The notes: generated from the letters alone by a model not told the origin. Positions 33,205 through 42,782 are shown, counted from the stretch's first letter. The stretch is 56,488 nt of DNA from Aneurinibacillus danicus (GCF_007991215.1 NZ_BJXX01000011.1:1-56488), one strand, 5' to 3'. Program-made: numbers and translations.

Positions 33205-33837
33205 ATGGAACTTCAATTAGCGTTAGATCTTGTAAACATCCCAGAAGCAAAAGCGCTGGTGAAAGAAGTTGAGGAATATATTGATATCGTAGAAATCGGT
33301 ACGCCGGTTGTTATTAATGAAGGTCTTAGAGCTGTAAAGGAAATCAAAGAAGCATTCCCTAATTTGAAAGTATTGGCAGACCTGAAAATTATGGATGCAG
33401 CCGGATATGAGGTGATGAAGGCATCCGAAGCCGGTGCTGATATCATTACTATTCTCGGAGCGGCTGAAGATATGTCCATCAAGGGTGCTGTTGAAGAAGC
33501 GAAAAAACAAGGGAAAAAAATCCTGGTTGATATGATCGCTGTGAAGGATCTCGAAAAACGAGCTAAAGAAGTTGATGAGTTTGGTGTAGACTACATCTGT
33601 GTGCACACAGGCTATGATCTTCAAGCAGTCGGAAAAAATTCTTTTGAAGATCTTCAAACCATTAAACGTGTTGTAAAAAATGCGAAAACTGCCATCGCAG
33701 GCGGCATTAAATTAGAAACGCTTCCGGAAGTGATTAAAGCACAACCCGATCTTGTCATTGTAGGCGGCGGTATTACCGGACAAGCAGATAAAAAAGCTGC
33801 AGCTGCTGAAATGAAAAAATTGGTTACACAAGGGTAA
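33205..33837 (+). CDS. hxlA: 3-hexulose-6-phosphate synthase
   Basis: A 210-residue OMP decarboxylase-fold aldolase that joins formaldehyde to ribulose 5-phosphate. MELQLALDLVN (Asp), then A-D-L-K-I-M-D-A (the D-x-K-x-x-D type metal/catalytic motif), D-M-I-A-V near residue 108 and phosphate-binding A-G-G-I-K and V-G-G-G-I-T near the end. Full length for HPS. Start ATG 33205 follows TAGGAGTGAAG. Pairs with hxlB five bases downstream. Confidence 0.96.
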   Translation: MELQLALDLVNIPEAKALVKEVEEYIDIVEIGTPVVINEGLRAVKEIKEAFPNLKVLADLKIMDAAGYEVMKASEAGADIITILGAAEDMSIKGAVEEAKKQGKKILVDMIAVKDLEKRAKEVDEFGVDYICVHTGYDLQAVGKNSFEDLQTIKRVVKNAKTAIAGGIKLETLPEVIKAQPDLVIVGGGITGQADKKAAAAEMKKLVTQG

Positions 33838-33842
33838 TAGCA

Positions 33843-34403
33843 ATGATGGAGACTACTCAATATGTAGACAAAATCATCAGGGAGTTAAGTCAGACAGTTG
33901 ACCTAATCTCTAATGAAGAAGCCGAAAAGCTCGTAAATGGGATTCTTGAATCAAAGAAAATTTTTGTAGCGGGCGCAGGAAGATCGGGATTAATGTCCAA
34001 GTCCTTTGCGATGCGAATGATGCACATGGGTTTAGATGCCTATGTAGTAGGCGAAACGGTCACCCCTAACCTGGAAAAAGATGATATATTGATTATCGGA
34101 TCCGGTTCAGGAGAAACGAAAAGTTTGGTTTCCATGGCTGAGAAAGCAAAAAGTTTAGGTGGAACCGTGGCGGTTGTAACGATTTTCCCTGAATCGACCA
34201 TCGGACGGTTGGCGGATATCGCAATTAAATTACCGGGCTCACCTAAAGACAAATCGGACAGCGGATACAAAACCATACAGCCAATGGGGTCATTATTTGA
34301 GCAAACCCTCTTATTATTCTACGATGCAGTTATATTGAGGTTGATGGAGAAAAAGGGACTGGACTCCACCACTATGTTTGGCAGACATGCCAATCTTGAG
34401 TAG
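33843..34403 (+). CDS. hxlB: 6-phospho-3-hexuloisomerase
   Basis: A 186-residue SIS-domain isomerase: V-A-G-A-G-R-S-G-L-M-S-K-S-F-A-M-R near residue 42 and I-G-S-G-S-G-E-T-K-S-L near residue 85 bind sugar phosphate. It converts 3-hexulose 6-phosphate to fructose 6-phosphate. B. subtilis PHI is the same length. AAGGG precedes the ATG/ATG start. Followed by a bidirectional terminator shared with the convergent VWA gene. Confidence 0.96.
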   Translation: MMETTQYVDKIIRELSQTVDLISNEEAEKLVNGILESKKIFVAGAGRSGLMSKSFAMRMMHMGLDAYVVGETVTPNLEKDDILIIGSGSGETKSLVSMAEKAKSLGGTVAVVTIFPESTIGRLADIAIKLPGSPKDKSDSGYKTIQPMGSLFEQTLLLFYDAVILRLMEKKGLDSTTMFGRHANLE

Positions 34404-34447
34404 AGCAAGGAGTCCTTCAGCATAACGGAGTTTTCGCTTATAAATCA

Positions 34448-34490
34448 AAAAATCCGGTTTTCTCTTGATTATAGAGAAAACCGGATTTTT
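34448..34490. terminator. Bidirectional terminator, 18-bp perfect stem
   Basis: AAAAATCCGGTTTTCTCT (34448-34465), seven-base loop, AGAGAAAACCGGATTTTT (34473-34490). Ends hxlAB and the VWA gene. Confidence 0.93.
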
Positions 34491-34495
34491 TGGTT

Positions 34496-36232
34496 TCAAT
34501 ATTTTTCATTCTTTCTCTGCTCATCATTCTTGAATACATCCAGCAAAAGCTCCATATTGCTGTCCTCCTGCGCTTCCCAGCTGGTTGCGAAACGGACACG
34601 ATGTGAAACTCCGAGTATGTCGTATTTTTGGACAAGGTGCTGGCGTGCCGAGCCGACAATAAGCGAATGCAGCCGGACATGTCGGCTCATTCCCAATTCG
34701 GCGAGCCGCTCGCGCACAGGAGGCGAGATGTGTCCCACACCGTCCGTCACCATAACGAAATCGGCGTCGCGAAATGCGGCGCTTTGTTCTATGAACTCAA
34801 TACCGCGCCGGATTGGTGCGTCAAAATGCGTGCCGCCCCCGAACGCCATCTGCGATAGGCTGTAGAATGCCGGCCAATCCGGTTTCCGGTGATAGAGCGG
34901 CTGTTCTTTAAGCTCGCCTTTCGCGCCGAACAGCAGGAGCAGAAAATCACGCCTTTCCGACAGACTGAGAGCCGCGAAGGTCATGGTGAAAATCTGTGCC
35001 AGCCTTAGCTTGCTTCCGCGCATCGAATGTGACGTATCCAGCATGCAGATGACCGGGCCTTTCTGTGGCTCTTCAATGAAACCGGTGGTATTGTACGTCA
35101 TTAGCTTCTGTTCAAGCCATTTCACCATAAAGTACGGCTCATAAATTTCGTCAGAAAGCAGCGCTGCCTCGCTTGGCAGCATGTGTGAGATGTCGCCGGA
35201 CTGCCGCAGGTCGTCATATGCCTCCGGAATACGTGTGGTACGCCTTTTTCTTTTACTCACCCGGTACTGATGTACATTGCGTCCGACTTCCTGCAGAAAC
35301 GAAAGCAAATCAGGGTGTTTCTGCAGTTTTTCCACCCATTCCAGATAGCGGTCGAACGCCTGGCGCCTTAGCTTGCCGAGTTCGCTTCCCCAGCGCCGGT
35401 TGGCGAACCGCTGGCTTGCTTCCAGAAGTTCATGCAAAAATAAGCTTTCTTCTTCTTCGGTGGAGAGCGTTTGTTTCAATGAAGTATCCAGCCATTGCCC
35501 CAGTTCTTCTTCAAGCCGGGACATTGCTTCTTTTTCCTGGCGTGCAAGTCGTTTTTGCTGTTTTTCCCGTTTGGCGAGAGCTTCTTCTGCCTTTTTCAAC
35601 CTCTGTTTTAACTTAGACCTCTTGGTAAATTCGGTGCGCATCTCTTCCTGCAGGAAAGAAATACGTTCGCGCAGCGCCTGGATTTCTGCTTCCACCAACG
35701 GGCGTGTATCCTGTGCTTCCTGCCTCTCTTCCGCATTTCTCTTTTCCTGTTGAAGCGTGTAGCCGACCAGCTTTAGCTTCTCAATCTGCTTTTCCGACAG
35801 CTGCTCGCTGACTTGCACCGCTTCTTCTCCCTGCTGACCTTCTGCCTGATCCACACCGAGCGAGATATGCTGTTGCTCGTCTTTTTCCCGCTGTTTCACT
35901 TCTTCTTGATAGGTATGGGTAAGCCACATCAATGCTTTTAACGCTGTTTTGAACGACGCGCTGGCCTGTGAGACGGTGCGCGGGTGGATGGTCCGGTAGA
36001 AATACTGCTTCCTGAGTGTGTCGACCAGCCAGCGGTGAAACGGCTCCGCGTCTTTGCCCGGATCGATTTCCGGTTTAGCGAGATAAAAACAGAGAAAAAA
36101 ATCGGCGAACAATTCGACGGTAAACCAGTTGGCCTGCTGCTTTGCCTCCTGTATCCACTCCTGCGCCGCACGTGAAGAACGAATGAATCCGTCAAACACA
36201 TAGCGGTCGACACGGGTGCTGCGAATCATCAT
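34496..36232 (-). CDS. VWA-domain (CoxE/ViaA-like) protein
   Basis: A 578-residue cytosolic protein. Residues about 160-250 form a charged coiled coil, and the C-terminal VWA domain has the metal-ion-dependent motif D-T-S-H-S-M-R-G-S at about 399-407, with G-G-G-T-H near 467 and M-V-T-D-G-V-G near 493. Such proteins normally work with a MoxR/RavA AAA+ ATPase encoded next to them as metal-insertion or protein-remodelling pairs. No AAA+ gene is present here. Only a short unknown frame lies upstream. Function of this member is unknown. Confidence 0.85.
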   Translation of the reverse strand: MMIRSTRVDRYVFDGFIRSSRAAQEWIQEAKQQANWFTVELFADFFLCFYLAKPEIDPGKDAEPFHRWLVDTLRKQYFYRTIHPRTVSQASASFKTALKALMWLTHTYQEEVKQREKDEQQHISLGVDQAEGQQGEEAVQVSEQLSEKQIEKLKLVGYTLQQEKRNAEERQEAQDTRPLVEAEIQALRERISFLQEEMRTEFTKRSKLKQRLKKAEEALAKREKQQKRLARQEKEAMSRLEEELGQWLDTSLKQTLSTEEEESLFLHELLEASQRFANRRWGSELGKLRRQAFDRYLEWVEKLQKHPDLLSFLQEVGRNVHQYRVSKRKRRTTRIPEAYDDLRQSGDISHMLPSEAALLSDEIYEPYFMVKWLEQKLMTYNTTGFIEEPQKGPVICMLDTSHSMRGSKLRLAQIFTMTFAALSLSERRDFLLLLFGAKGELKEQPLYHRKPDWPAFYSLSQMAFGGGTHFDAPIRRGIEFIEQSAAFRDADFVMVTDGVGHISPPVRERLAELGMSRHVRLHSLIVGSARQHLVQKYDILGVSHRVRFATSWEAQEDSNMELLLDVFKNDEQRKNEKY

Positions 36233-36249
36233 CTGCCATCACCGCCGTT

Positions 36250-36534
36250 CTAGAGGGTATAGTCGTATTCGGTGCCGGGAATGTCTTTGTCAAACAGCGT
36301 CCGGTATAATCCCTGGAGACTTTGCAGAATACGCTCGCCCTGGATACGCAAGCGCGTATATTTCACCGCATAGCGATCCGGCTGAATCAGCAGGAAGTTG
36401 CGGCCAAGCAGATAGGATTCGATGTCCTTCTCTTTTTCCTGCCAGGCCAGCAGCATAAAACGGTTTGTGTACAGCAGGCCGCATGTCTTCGGTGAATGGA
36501 TATTTTCCCCGGGAAACATTGTGCTTTTTTTCAC
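36250..36534 (-). CDS. Short unknown frame upstream of VWA gene, possibly incomplete
   Basis: Up to 94 residues, with K-T-C-G-L-L-Y-T-N-R-F-M-L-L-A-W-Q-E-K-E-K-D-I and I-L-Q-S-L-Q-G-L-Y-R-T-L-F-D-K-D-I-P-G-T-E-Y-D-Y-T-L reading like real protein. No ribosome site precedes either GTG 36534 or ATG 36519, so it may be a truncated remnant, or start at a non-standard codon. It ends 17 nt upstream of the VWA start and probably shares its transcript. No family recognised. Confidence 0.45.
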   Translation of the reverse strand: MKKSTMFPGENIHSPKTCGLLYTNRFMLLAWQEKEKDIESYLLGRNFLLIQPDRYAVKYTRLRIQGERILQSLQGLYRTLFDKDIPGTEYDYTL

Positions 36535-36587
36535 ATTTTATTGTAAAATAATAGAAGAGAGGTAAAAAGGAGGAGGTTTTTGTATAT

Positions 36588-38579
36588 ATGGAAGAGAAAA
36601 AGAGACGTGCATTTGTAGTAAAAATGATTGCAATTATATTGAGTCTGACAGGGATTGCACTGACGGCGATGGGAGCTCTCAATTACTGGTCCGCCAAACG
36701 GTTGATTGTGACGTCCCTGGAGGAAAACGCCCGCTCGCAGGTAAACATTCACGCAAGCCAGCTGGAAACATGGCTTAATACCCGCATGTCGGAAGTGGTC
36801 ATCATGGCGAATACGGATATCGTTCGTTTTGGAAACAAACAAGAAGTTCTTACGTATTTTCAGCGTGAGCGGGCAAGGATGGGCAGCACGTATTCTTCGA
36901 TTGGACTGGGGGATACACAAGGAAATTTAACCCTTGATTTTGGTGTTACTATCCAGATTGGCAGCGAATCCACGTTTCCCGATGTGATGGCCGGAAAGAA
37001 TATCATTTCCAATCCGTTTCCTGATAAAGCGGACGTCTCTAATCTGATTATCTCTTTCGAAACCCCCATTTTTGATAGAAATGAAAAGGTAAAAGGACTG
37101 GTCAGCGGGGCTTCCCCAATAAAGGAAGTATTTAAGAAAGTGACGGATTTCAAAGTGGGGAGCTCGGACATCGTATATGTATTCCAGGCGGATGGCACTC
37201 TCATCCACCATCCGGATAAAACGAAGATATTGAAAGAAAACGTACTGAAGCAGGGCGATGAGGCACAAAGAGAACTGGCTGGCCAGATGATAAAAGAAAA
37301 GAGCGGGATGAAGCAGGTTACCATTGGTGGAGTTGAGCGTATGGTATTCTTTACAACCGTAACAGGCACGCAGTGGATCATGGTACTGGATGTACCGTTG
37401 CAGGAATTCATGGCACCTCTTACTGCGCTTCTTTTTAAAGTAATTGTCTCGGCGGTTATCACCCTTCTTGCCATTGGGGCGGTTTTGTATTTTGTGCTTC
37501 GCCGGCCGTTTCGCAGAATTCGTGAAATCTCTGCCTTGGCCAATCAGGTGGCAAGCGGTGATTTACGTGTGCAGCCGCTTCATGCTGAAGGGAATGACGA
37601 AATCGGTCAGTTGTCGCATGCTGTCAACGAAATGGTTGATAATCTGCAGACATTGATTCGGCGTGTTCATACGACGGCGGAGCAGGTGGCCGCTTCTTCG
37701 CATGAATTAGCAACCGGAGTAGGGCATACCAGCCAAACGCTGGATCAGATTACGGCCTATACTCATGAAGTGGCGTCCGGAGTAGAGAATCAGGTAAAAG
37801 GGATCGAGAGGACATCGCAGATGATGGGGGAAATGAACGAAGGGGTACAGCGTGTCGCTGCTTCTTCGTCCGTCGTATCAGAAGCAGCCCGGCAGACAGC
37901 TCATGAGGCAGAGCAAGGAAATGAGGTGATTCAGAAGGCGGTACAGCAGATGGACACGATTCGCGTCTCAGTGGATGATGCGGCTTCGATCGTTCGTGTG
38001 CTTGGTGAAAGATCAAACCAGATCGGGGATATCATTAGCGTGATTACAGAAATCGCCAATCAGACGAATCTGCTGGCGTTGAATGCGGCGATAGAGGCGG
38101 CGCGTGCCGGGGAGCAGGGCAAAGGATTCGCCGTAGTAGCGAATGAAGTTCGGAAACTGGCGGAGCAATCGAAAGGCTCCGCCGCTCAGATTGCACAGAT
38201 GGTACAGGATATTCAGAAAGATACCCAGCATGCTGTGAAGTCAATGGAAAAAGGCACACATGAAGTAAAAAACGGTATGGTTGCCGTCGACGATGCCGGT
38301 CGAATTTTCCAAACAATTCTGCAGGCGGTTGAGAAGATCTCCGATCAAATTGTGGAGATTTCCGCTTCGTCACAGCAGATGTCGGCCAGTTCACAGAACA
38401 TTATGAGAGAGGCTAAGGACATTTTAGACATAGTGCAGAAATCGGCCGTACATTCTCAAAGCGTTGCCTCATATTCTGAGGAGCAGGTAACATCGATTCA
38501 GCAAATAGCCGCTGCTTCCACTATGCTAAGCCGGATGGCGGAAGAGCTGCACCAAGCCATTAGACAATTCAAAATTTAA
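36588..38579 (+). CDS. Methyl-accepting chemotaxis protein with double-Cache sensor
   Basis: A 663-residue transmembrane chemoreceptor. TM1 at about 13-34, an extracellular double-Cache region (about 35-275), TM2 at about 282-308, HAMP, then the signalling coiled coil with the conserved hairpin [31 protein letters not shown]. It senses small molecules and controls CheA. AAAGGAGGAGG precedes ATG 36588. The ligand cannot be told. It is divergent from the VWA gene and monocistronic. Confidence 0.95.
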   Translation: MEEKKRRAFVVKMIAIILSLTGIALTAMGALNYWSAKRLIVTSLEENARSQVNIHASQLETWLNTRMSEVVIMANTDIVRFGNKQEVLTYFQRERARMGSTYSSIGLGDTQGNLTLDFGVTIQIGSESTFPDVMAGKNIISNPFPDKADVSNLIISFETPIFDRNEKVKGLVSGASPIKEVFKKVTDFKVGSSDIVYVFQADGTLIHHPDKTKILKENVLKQGDEAQRELAGQMIKEKSGMKQVTIGGVERMVFFTTVTGTQWIMVLDVPLQEFMAPLTALLFKVIVSAVITLLAIGAVLYFVLRRPFRRIREISALANQVASGDLRVQPLHAEGNDEIGQLSHAVNEMVDNLQTLIRRVHTTAEQVAASSHELATGVGHTSQTLDQITAYTHEVASGVENQVKGIERTSQMMGEMNEGVQRVAASSSVVSEAARQTAHEAEQGNEVIQKAVQQMDTIRVSVDDAASIVRVLGERSNQIGDIISVITEIANQTNLLALNAAIEAARAGEQGKGFAVVANEVRKLAEQSKGSAAQIAQMVQDIQKDTQHAVKSMEKGTHEVKNGMVAVDDAGRIFQTILQAVEKISDQIVEISASSQQMSASSQNIMREAKDILDIVQKSAVHSQSVASYSEEQVTSIQQIAAASTMLSRMAEELHQAIRQFKI

Positions 38580-38607
38580 AACGAGAAAATATTTATATAA
38601 TTCTTAG

Positions 38608-38635
38608 TTGACTTTGCGGTTTAATTTGCTAAAAT
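38608..38635 (+). promoter_or_regulatory. Sigma-A promoter of metNIQ leader
   Basis: TTGACT at 38608-38613, 16-nt spacer, TAAAAT at 38630-38635, upstream of the S-box. Confidence 0.75.
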
Positions 38636-38664
38636 AAAATCAACAACTGAACATGAGAACAATT

Positions 38665-38850
38665 CAGACTCTTATCCAGAGAGGCGGAGGGACTGGCCCA
38701 GTGAAACCTCGGCAACCATTGGATCCTGAAACAGGATTTGAACGGTGCCAACTCCAGCAGTGCGTATGCGCTGAAAGATAAGAGGTCGGACGGACTTTAG
38801 TATATCGTATGCATTCGTCGACCTCTTGCCCGGCAAGAGGTCGTTTTTAT
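38665..38850 (+). ncRNA. SAM-I (S-box) riboswitch with terminator
   Basis: P1 arms CTCTTATC (38669-38676) and GATAAGAG (38777-38784), core AGAGAGGCGGAGGGACTGGC and GAAACCTCGGCAACC, then GGTGCCAACTCC: the full S-box consensus. The terminator is CGACCTCTTGCC (38819-38830) with GGCAAGAGGTCG (38832-38843) and TTTTT. High S-adenosylmethionine stabilises the aptamer and lets the terminator form, shutting off the methionine importer. Confidence 0.96.
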
Positions 38851-38891
38851 TTCTCTTTACAGGAGACCAGGAGAAAGAGGGAGAAAAGGGC

Positions 38892-39656
38892 ATGATTAAA
38901 TTACAGAATGTTAGTAAAAGTTATATGTCACCCAATGGTGTTTTTCAGGCGGTAGCGCCGGCTTCGCTTCACGTAGAAGAAGGGGACGTGTACGGTATCA
39001 TCGGATTTAGCGGTGCGGGGAAATCGACGCTGCTGCGGATGGTCAACCTGCTTGAGAAACCGGACGACGGGAAAGTGTATGTGGATGGTCAGGAGTTGAC
39101 AAGTCTGTCAAAAAAAGACTTGCGGAAAGCACGGCAGTCCATTGGCATGATCTTTCAACACTTTAATCTTTTAAATAACCGGACCGTAGCAGGAAACGTA
39201 GCGTTTCCGCTTGAGGTCGCCGGAATCGGGAAAGAAGAGAGAGAAGCACGGGTTCGCGAATGCCTGGAAATTGTGGGGCTCACAGAAAAAATAAACAGTT
39301 ATCCGTCCAAACTGAGCGGTGGACAGAAACAGCGGGTCGCCATTGCGCGGGCGTTGGCCAGCCGGCCAAAAGTGCTGCTGTGTGACGAACCGACGTCAGC
39401 ATTAGATCCGCAGACTACGCGGTCGATTCTGGCTTTCCTTAAAGAAATCAACCAGAATCTGGGTGTTACCATTCTTCTGGTAACACATGAAATGAACGTA
39501 GTGAAAGAGATCTGCAACAAAGTGGCGGTAATGGAGAACGGGCATCTCGTTGAAAAGCTGTCGCTCTCCGAAAAAGAAATCGCGCCGAAGACCGATATTG
39601 CCAAACTATTATTTGAAGAGGAATTCACAGAGAAAAGAGGGGTCATTCATGTTTGA
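38892..39656 (+). CDS. metN: Methionine ABC importer ATP-binding protein
   Basis: A 254-residue ABC ATPase: Walker [10 protein letters not shown], signature [15 protein letters not shown], Walker [13 protein letters not shown], switch His in LLVTHEM. Genomic pairing with metI and metQ and the S-box leader identify methionine uptake. It lacks most of the C-terminal regulatory NIL domain of longer MetN proteins (about 340 aa), which is notable. Start ATG 38892 follows AGAAAAGGG; its end overlaps the metI start by eight bases. Confidence 0.93.
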   Translation: MIKLQNVSKSYMSPNGVFQAVAPASLHVEEGDVYGIIGFSGAGKSTLLRMVNLLEKPDDGKVYVDGQELTSLSKKDLRKARQSIGMIFQHFNLLNNRTVAGNVAFPLEVAGIGKEEREARVRECLEIVGLTEKINSYPSKLSGGQKQRVAIARALASRPKVLLCDEPTSALDPQTTRSILAFLKEINQNLGVTILLVTHEMNVVKEICNKVAVMENGHLVEKLSLSEKEIAPKTDIAKLLFEEEFTEKRGVIHV

Positions 39657-40311
39657 TAATATTATTCCGCTGTTGCCGGAAATAGGTCTTTCTATCGTGC
39701 AGACCTTCGTGATGGTTGGCATTTCCATCGGAGCTGCACTGTTGTTAGGAACTCCGCTCGGTATTCTGCTCTTTTTGACAGACAAAGGACAACCTTTGGA
39801 AAAGCCGATTTTATTCCGAATCCTTAGCACCCTTGTTAATGTGGTTCGTTCATTTCCATTTCTGATTTTGCTGGTGGCATTGATTCCGCTGACGCGGGCG
39901 CTTATCGGCACAACCATCGGTCCGGTAGCGGCAGCCGTTCCGCTCTCGATTGCGGCGATTCCGTATTTCGCCCGCTTGGTTGAGCAGTCACTGCGCGAAG
40001 TATCAAAAGGCGTCATCGAAGCAGCAGTGGCGATGGGAGCTTCTACATACCAGATTGTCTGGAAAGTACTGCTGGTCGAAGCGCGTTCCGGCCTTATGCT
40101 TGGATTGACGGTATTGATCGTTAGCTTCCTTTCTTACTCGGCAATGGCCGGCGTAGTGGGTGGCGGTGGAATCGGAGACCTGGCGATTCGCTTTGGCTAT
40201 TACAGATTCCAGACAGATGTAATGGTCGTAACCGTTCTGCTGTTGGTCATACTTGTTCAAGCTATTCAATTTACAGGCAATCGCCTGGCGCATTTTTTAG
40301 ATAAACGTTAA
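39649..40311 (+). CDS. metI: Methionine ABC importer permease
   Basis: A 220-residue permease with five to six membrane helices and the loop [16 protein letters not shown] that contacts MetN. Length is standard for MetI. Start ATG 39649 has AGAGGGG upstream and lies within the last codons of metN (ATGTTTGA), so translation is coupled. The frame opens earlier, but those codons are inside metN. Confidence 0.95.
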   Translation: MFDNIIPLLPEIGLSIVQTFVMVGISIGAALLLGTPLGILLFLTDKGQPLEKPILFRILSTLVNVVRSFPFLILLVALIPLTRALIGTTIGPVAAAVPLSIAAIPYFARLVEQSLREVSKGVIEAAVAMGASTYQIVWKVLLVEARSGLMLGLTVLIVSFLSYSAMAGVVGGGGIGDLAIRFGYYRFQTDVMVVTVLLLVILVQAIQFTGNRLAHFLDKR

Positions 40312-40335
40312 ATAAAACATCTAGGGGGAATTTTT

Positions 40336-41178
40336 GTGAAAAGAAAACCTTTTATTCTCATTGGACTAATCTTAATTTTGACGGCGTTTTTAGCTGCTTG
40401 CGGAGGACAGAAGGAAGAACAGGCAACTGCAAGCCAGCCGCAGAGTGAGACAAAAGAGTTAGTGATTGGCGCGACTGCGGGTCCGTACAGTGACCAGGTG
40501 AAAAAAGGAATCCAACCGATCCTTGAGAAAAAAGGGTATACAGTGAAAATTGTTGAGTTTAATGATTATGTACAGCCAAACCAGGCGCTGGCCGAAGGTT
40601 CATTAAACGCTAATGTATTCCAGCATATTGTATATCTAGAAAATTTTGCGAAAGAGCATAACCTGCCTATTGAAGATGTAATTCAAGTGCCTACCGCACC
40701 GATTGGCATTTACTCGCAAAAGCATAAAACATTAGATGAAGTACAGCCGGGAGCAACCGTATCTCTGCCAAACGATCCGACGAACCAGGCACGTGCGCTT
40801 GTGATGATGCAGAATTTTGGCTGGATTAAGTTAAAAGATGGTGTAGATTTGCTTCGTGTATCAGAAAAAGATGTAGTGGAAAACAAGAAAAATATTAAAC
40901 TGCTTCCTCTTGAAGCGGCTCAACTGCCGCGCTCGCTCGCGGATGCGGACTATGCGTTCGTAAACGGGAACTTCGCGATCGCATCCGGCCTGAAGCTAAC
41001 AGAAGCTCTTGAATTGGAAGATATTCCGGATCAGTACATGAACGTTGTAGCGATTAAAACGGCGGACAAAGACAAGCAATTTGTAAAAGATTTGATCGAA
41101 GCGTATAAATCACAAGAGTTCAAGGATGTAATCGACAAGGAATTCCAGGGATTTGTCAAACCTGATTACATGAAATAA
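40336..41178 (+). CDS. metQ: Methionine-binding lipoprotein (NlpA family)
   Basis: A 280-residue lipoprotein: signal and lipobox L-A-A-C near residue 22, then the NlpA/MetQ fold (V-I-G-A-T-A-G-P-Y; F-N-D-Y-V-Q-P-N-Q-A-L; S-L-P-N-D-P-T-N-Q-A-R-A-L). It captures methionine outside the cell for MetNI. GTG start at 40336, after AGGGGGA. Its downstream neighbour, an acyl-CoA synthetase, is only 26 nt away. Confidence 0.95.
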   Translation: MKRKPFILIGLILILTAFLAACGGQKEEQATASQPQSETKELVIGATAGPYSDQVKKGIQPILEKKGYTVKIVEFNDYVQPNQALAEGSLNANVFQHIVYLENFAKEHNLPIEDVIQVPTAPIGIYSQKHKTLDEVQPGATVSLPNDPTNQARALVMMQNFGWIKLKDGVDLLRVSEKDVVENKKNIKLLPLEAAQLPRSLADADYAFVNGNFAIASGLKLTEALELEDIPDQYMNVVAIKTADKDKQFVKDLIEAYKSQEFKDVIDKEFQGFVKPDYMK

Positions 41179-41204
41179 ACAAAGCGGGAAAGGGAGGAAA
41201 ACGG

Positions 41205-42773
41205 ATGAGCACAACAATCGGAGAGACTCTAGAGTGGTCGGCCCGCAATTTTCCGAAGAAGACGGCTTTAGTTTATGAATTTGAAAACAAGCATCACCGC
41301 TGGGATTATACAGAATTGGATCAAAAGGTAAACCAGTTCGCCCGGGCGCTTCAGCGCCTGGGTGTGCAAAAAGGCGATGTGGTTTCTTCCTTCTTATATA
41401 ATACGAGCGAATTCGTCGTGACGCTGTTTGCGACCGCTAAAATCGGAGCCATTTTCAATCCGATTAATTATCGTCTGGCTGCGCACGAGCTTCAGTATAT
41501 TCTGCAGGATGGAAAAGCGAAGGTTTTGCTGTATGAAAATCAGGGTTCCGATATCGTAGCTAAAGCACGCGAGCTGGGAAATCCGGTGGAACACTATATC
41601 TACGTAGATGCTGAAATTCCGGAAGGTGCGCTGGATTTCTATGCGCTGCTTGAGGCGGAAGACACGGCTCGTCCGAATGCGAGCGTCTCGGAAGACGATT
41701 ATTGCATTATGATGTATACCAGCGGTACGACAGGGCGCCCGAAAGGTGTGCTTCATACGCATCGAAGCAAAATCCATCACAATTTCATGATGATGCAGTG
41801 CATGGGACTGACGAAAGACGATATCGGATTGGCCGCGGCACCGCTGAATCATACGGCGGAGCTGCATACGTCATTCCTGCCGCGTGTGCAGGTGGGGGCA
41901 ACCAATGTGCTTTTGCACCATTTCGACGTTTCCCATGTGCTTCATACGATCGAGAAGGAGCAGATCACGCATATGTTTGCGGCGCCGACGATGGTAAATA
42001 TGCTGCTGCATGCGGACGATTTCGACGCATATAATCTGTCGTCGCTGCGCTTGCTCGAATACGGCGGAGCGTCGATGGCTCCTGTACTTATCCGTGAGTT
42101 TGAAGAAAAAATTGGTGCCGACCTCATCCAGATTTACGGGACGACGGAGATGGGACCCTGCATGGCGGTGTTATATGCAGACGAGCAATTGAAGAAAGCG
42201 GGTTCGGCAGGAAAGCCGAGTCTGACACACCAATTACGCATCTGCCGGGTGCAGCCGGACGGCTCCCCTACCCATCCGGACGATATTTGCGAACCGGGAG
42301 AAATCGGTGAAATTCTGGTGAAAGGACCGTGCATGATGGGCGGCTACTATAACCGTCCGGAAGCGACAGAAAAAGCGCTGGCATACGGCTGGTATCATAC
42401 CGGGGATATGGGTGAATATGACGAGGAAGGGTATGTCTGGATACGCGACCGGATTGACCACATGATTATTTCGGGAGCGGAAAACATCTACCCGCGTGAG
42501 GTGGAAGATCGGCTTGTCGAGCATCCCGGGGTACGCGAGGCAGCGGTTGTGGGAAAACCGGACCCGAAATGGGGACAGATCGTGTTCGCCTATGTCGTTC
42601 GTGCTAAAGGCAGTCAGGTTACGGAACAGGAGCTGGACGAATTCCTCCTTACCGGCAATCGACTTGCCAAATACAAGCGCCCCCGTGCCTATTGTTTCGT
42701 CGATGAACTTCCGAAAACGGCAAGCGGTAAAATTCAGAAGTTTATTCTTGAAAAGCAGGCGGCCCATGTATAG
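41205..42773 (+). CDS. Acyl-CoA synthetase (AMP-forming)
   Basis: A 522-residue adenylate-forming enzyme that activates a carboxylic acid with ATP and CoA. Motifs: Y-T-S-G-T-T-G-R-P-K-G near residue 170 (ATP), Y-G-T-T-E near 312, G-W-Y-H-T-G-D near 396, R-D-R-I-D-H-M-I-I-S-G-A-E-N and the catalytic P-K-T-A-S-G-K-I-Q at the C-terminus. The acid is not defined; medium/long-chain fatty acids are likely. It may be co-transcribed with metNIQ, which would put it under SAM control. Ribosome site AGGGAGGAAA. Ends at a strong terminator. Confidence 0.9.
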   Translation: MSTTIGETLEWSARNFPKKTALVYEFENKHHRWDYTELDQKVNQFARALQRLGVQKGDVVSSFLYNTSEFVVTLFATAKIGAIFNPINYRLAAHELQYILQDGKAKVLLYENQGSDIVAKARELGNPVEHYIYVDAEIPEGALDFYALLEAEDTARPNASVSEDDYCIMMYTSGTTGRPKGVLHTHRSKIHHNFMMMQCMGLTKDDIGLAAAPLNHTAELHTSFLPRVQVGATNVLLHHFDVSHVLHTIEKEQITHMFAAPTMVNMLLHADDFDAYNLSSLRLLEYGGASMAPVLIREFEEKIGADLIQIYGTTEMGPCMAVLYADEQLKKAGSAGKPSLTHQLRICRVQPDGSPTHPDDICEPGEIGEILVKGPCMMGGYYNRPEATEKALAYGWYHTGDMGEYDEEGYVWIRDRIDHMIISGAENIYPREVEDRLVEHPGVREAAVVGKPDPKWGQIVFAYVVRAKGSQVTEQELDEFLLTGNRLAKYKRPRAYCFVDELPKTASGKIQKFILEKQAAHV

Positions 42774-42782
42774 AGTGAATAG

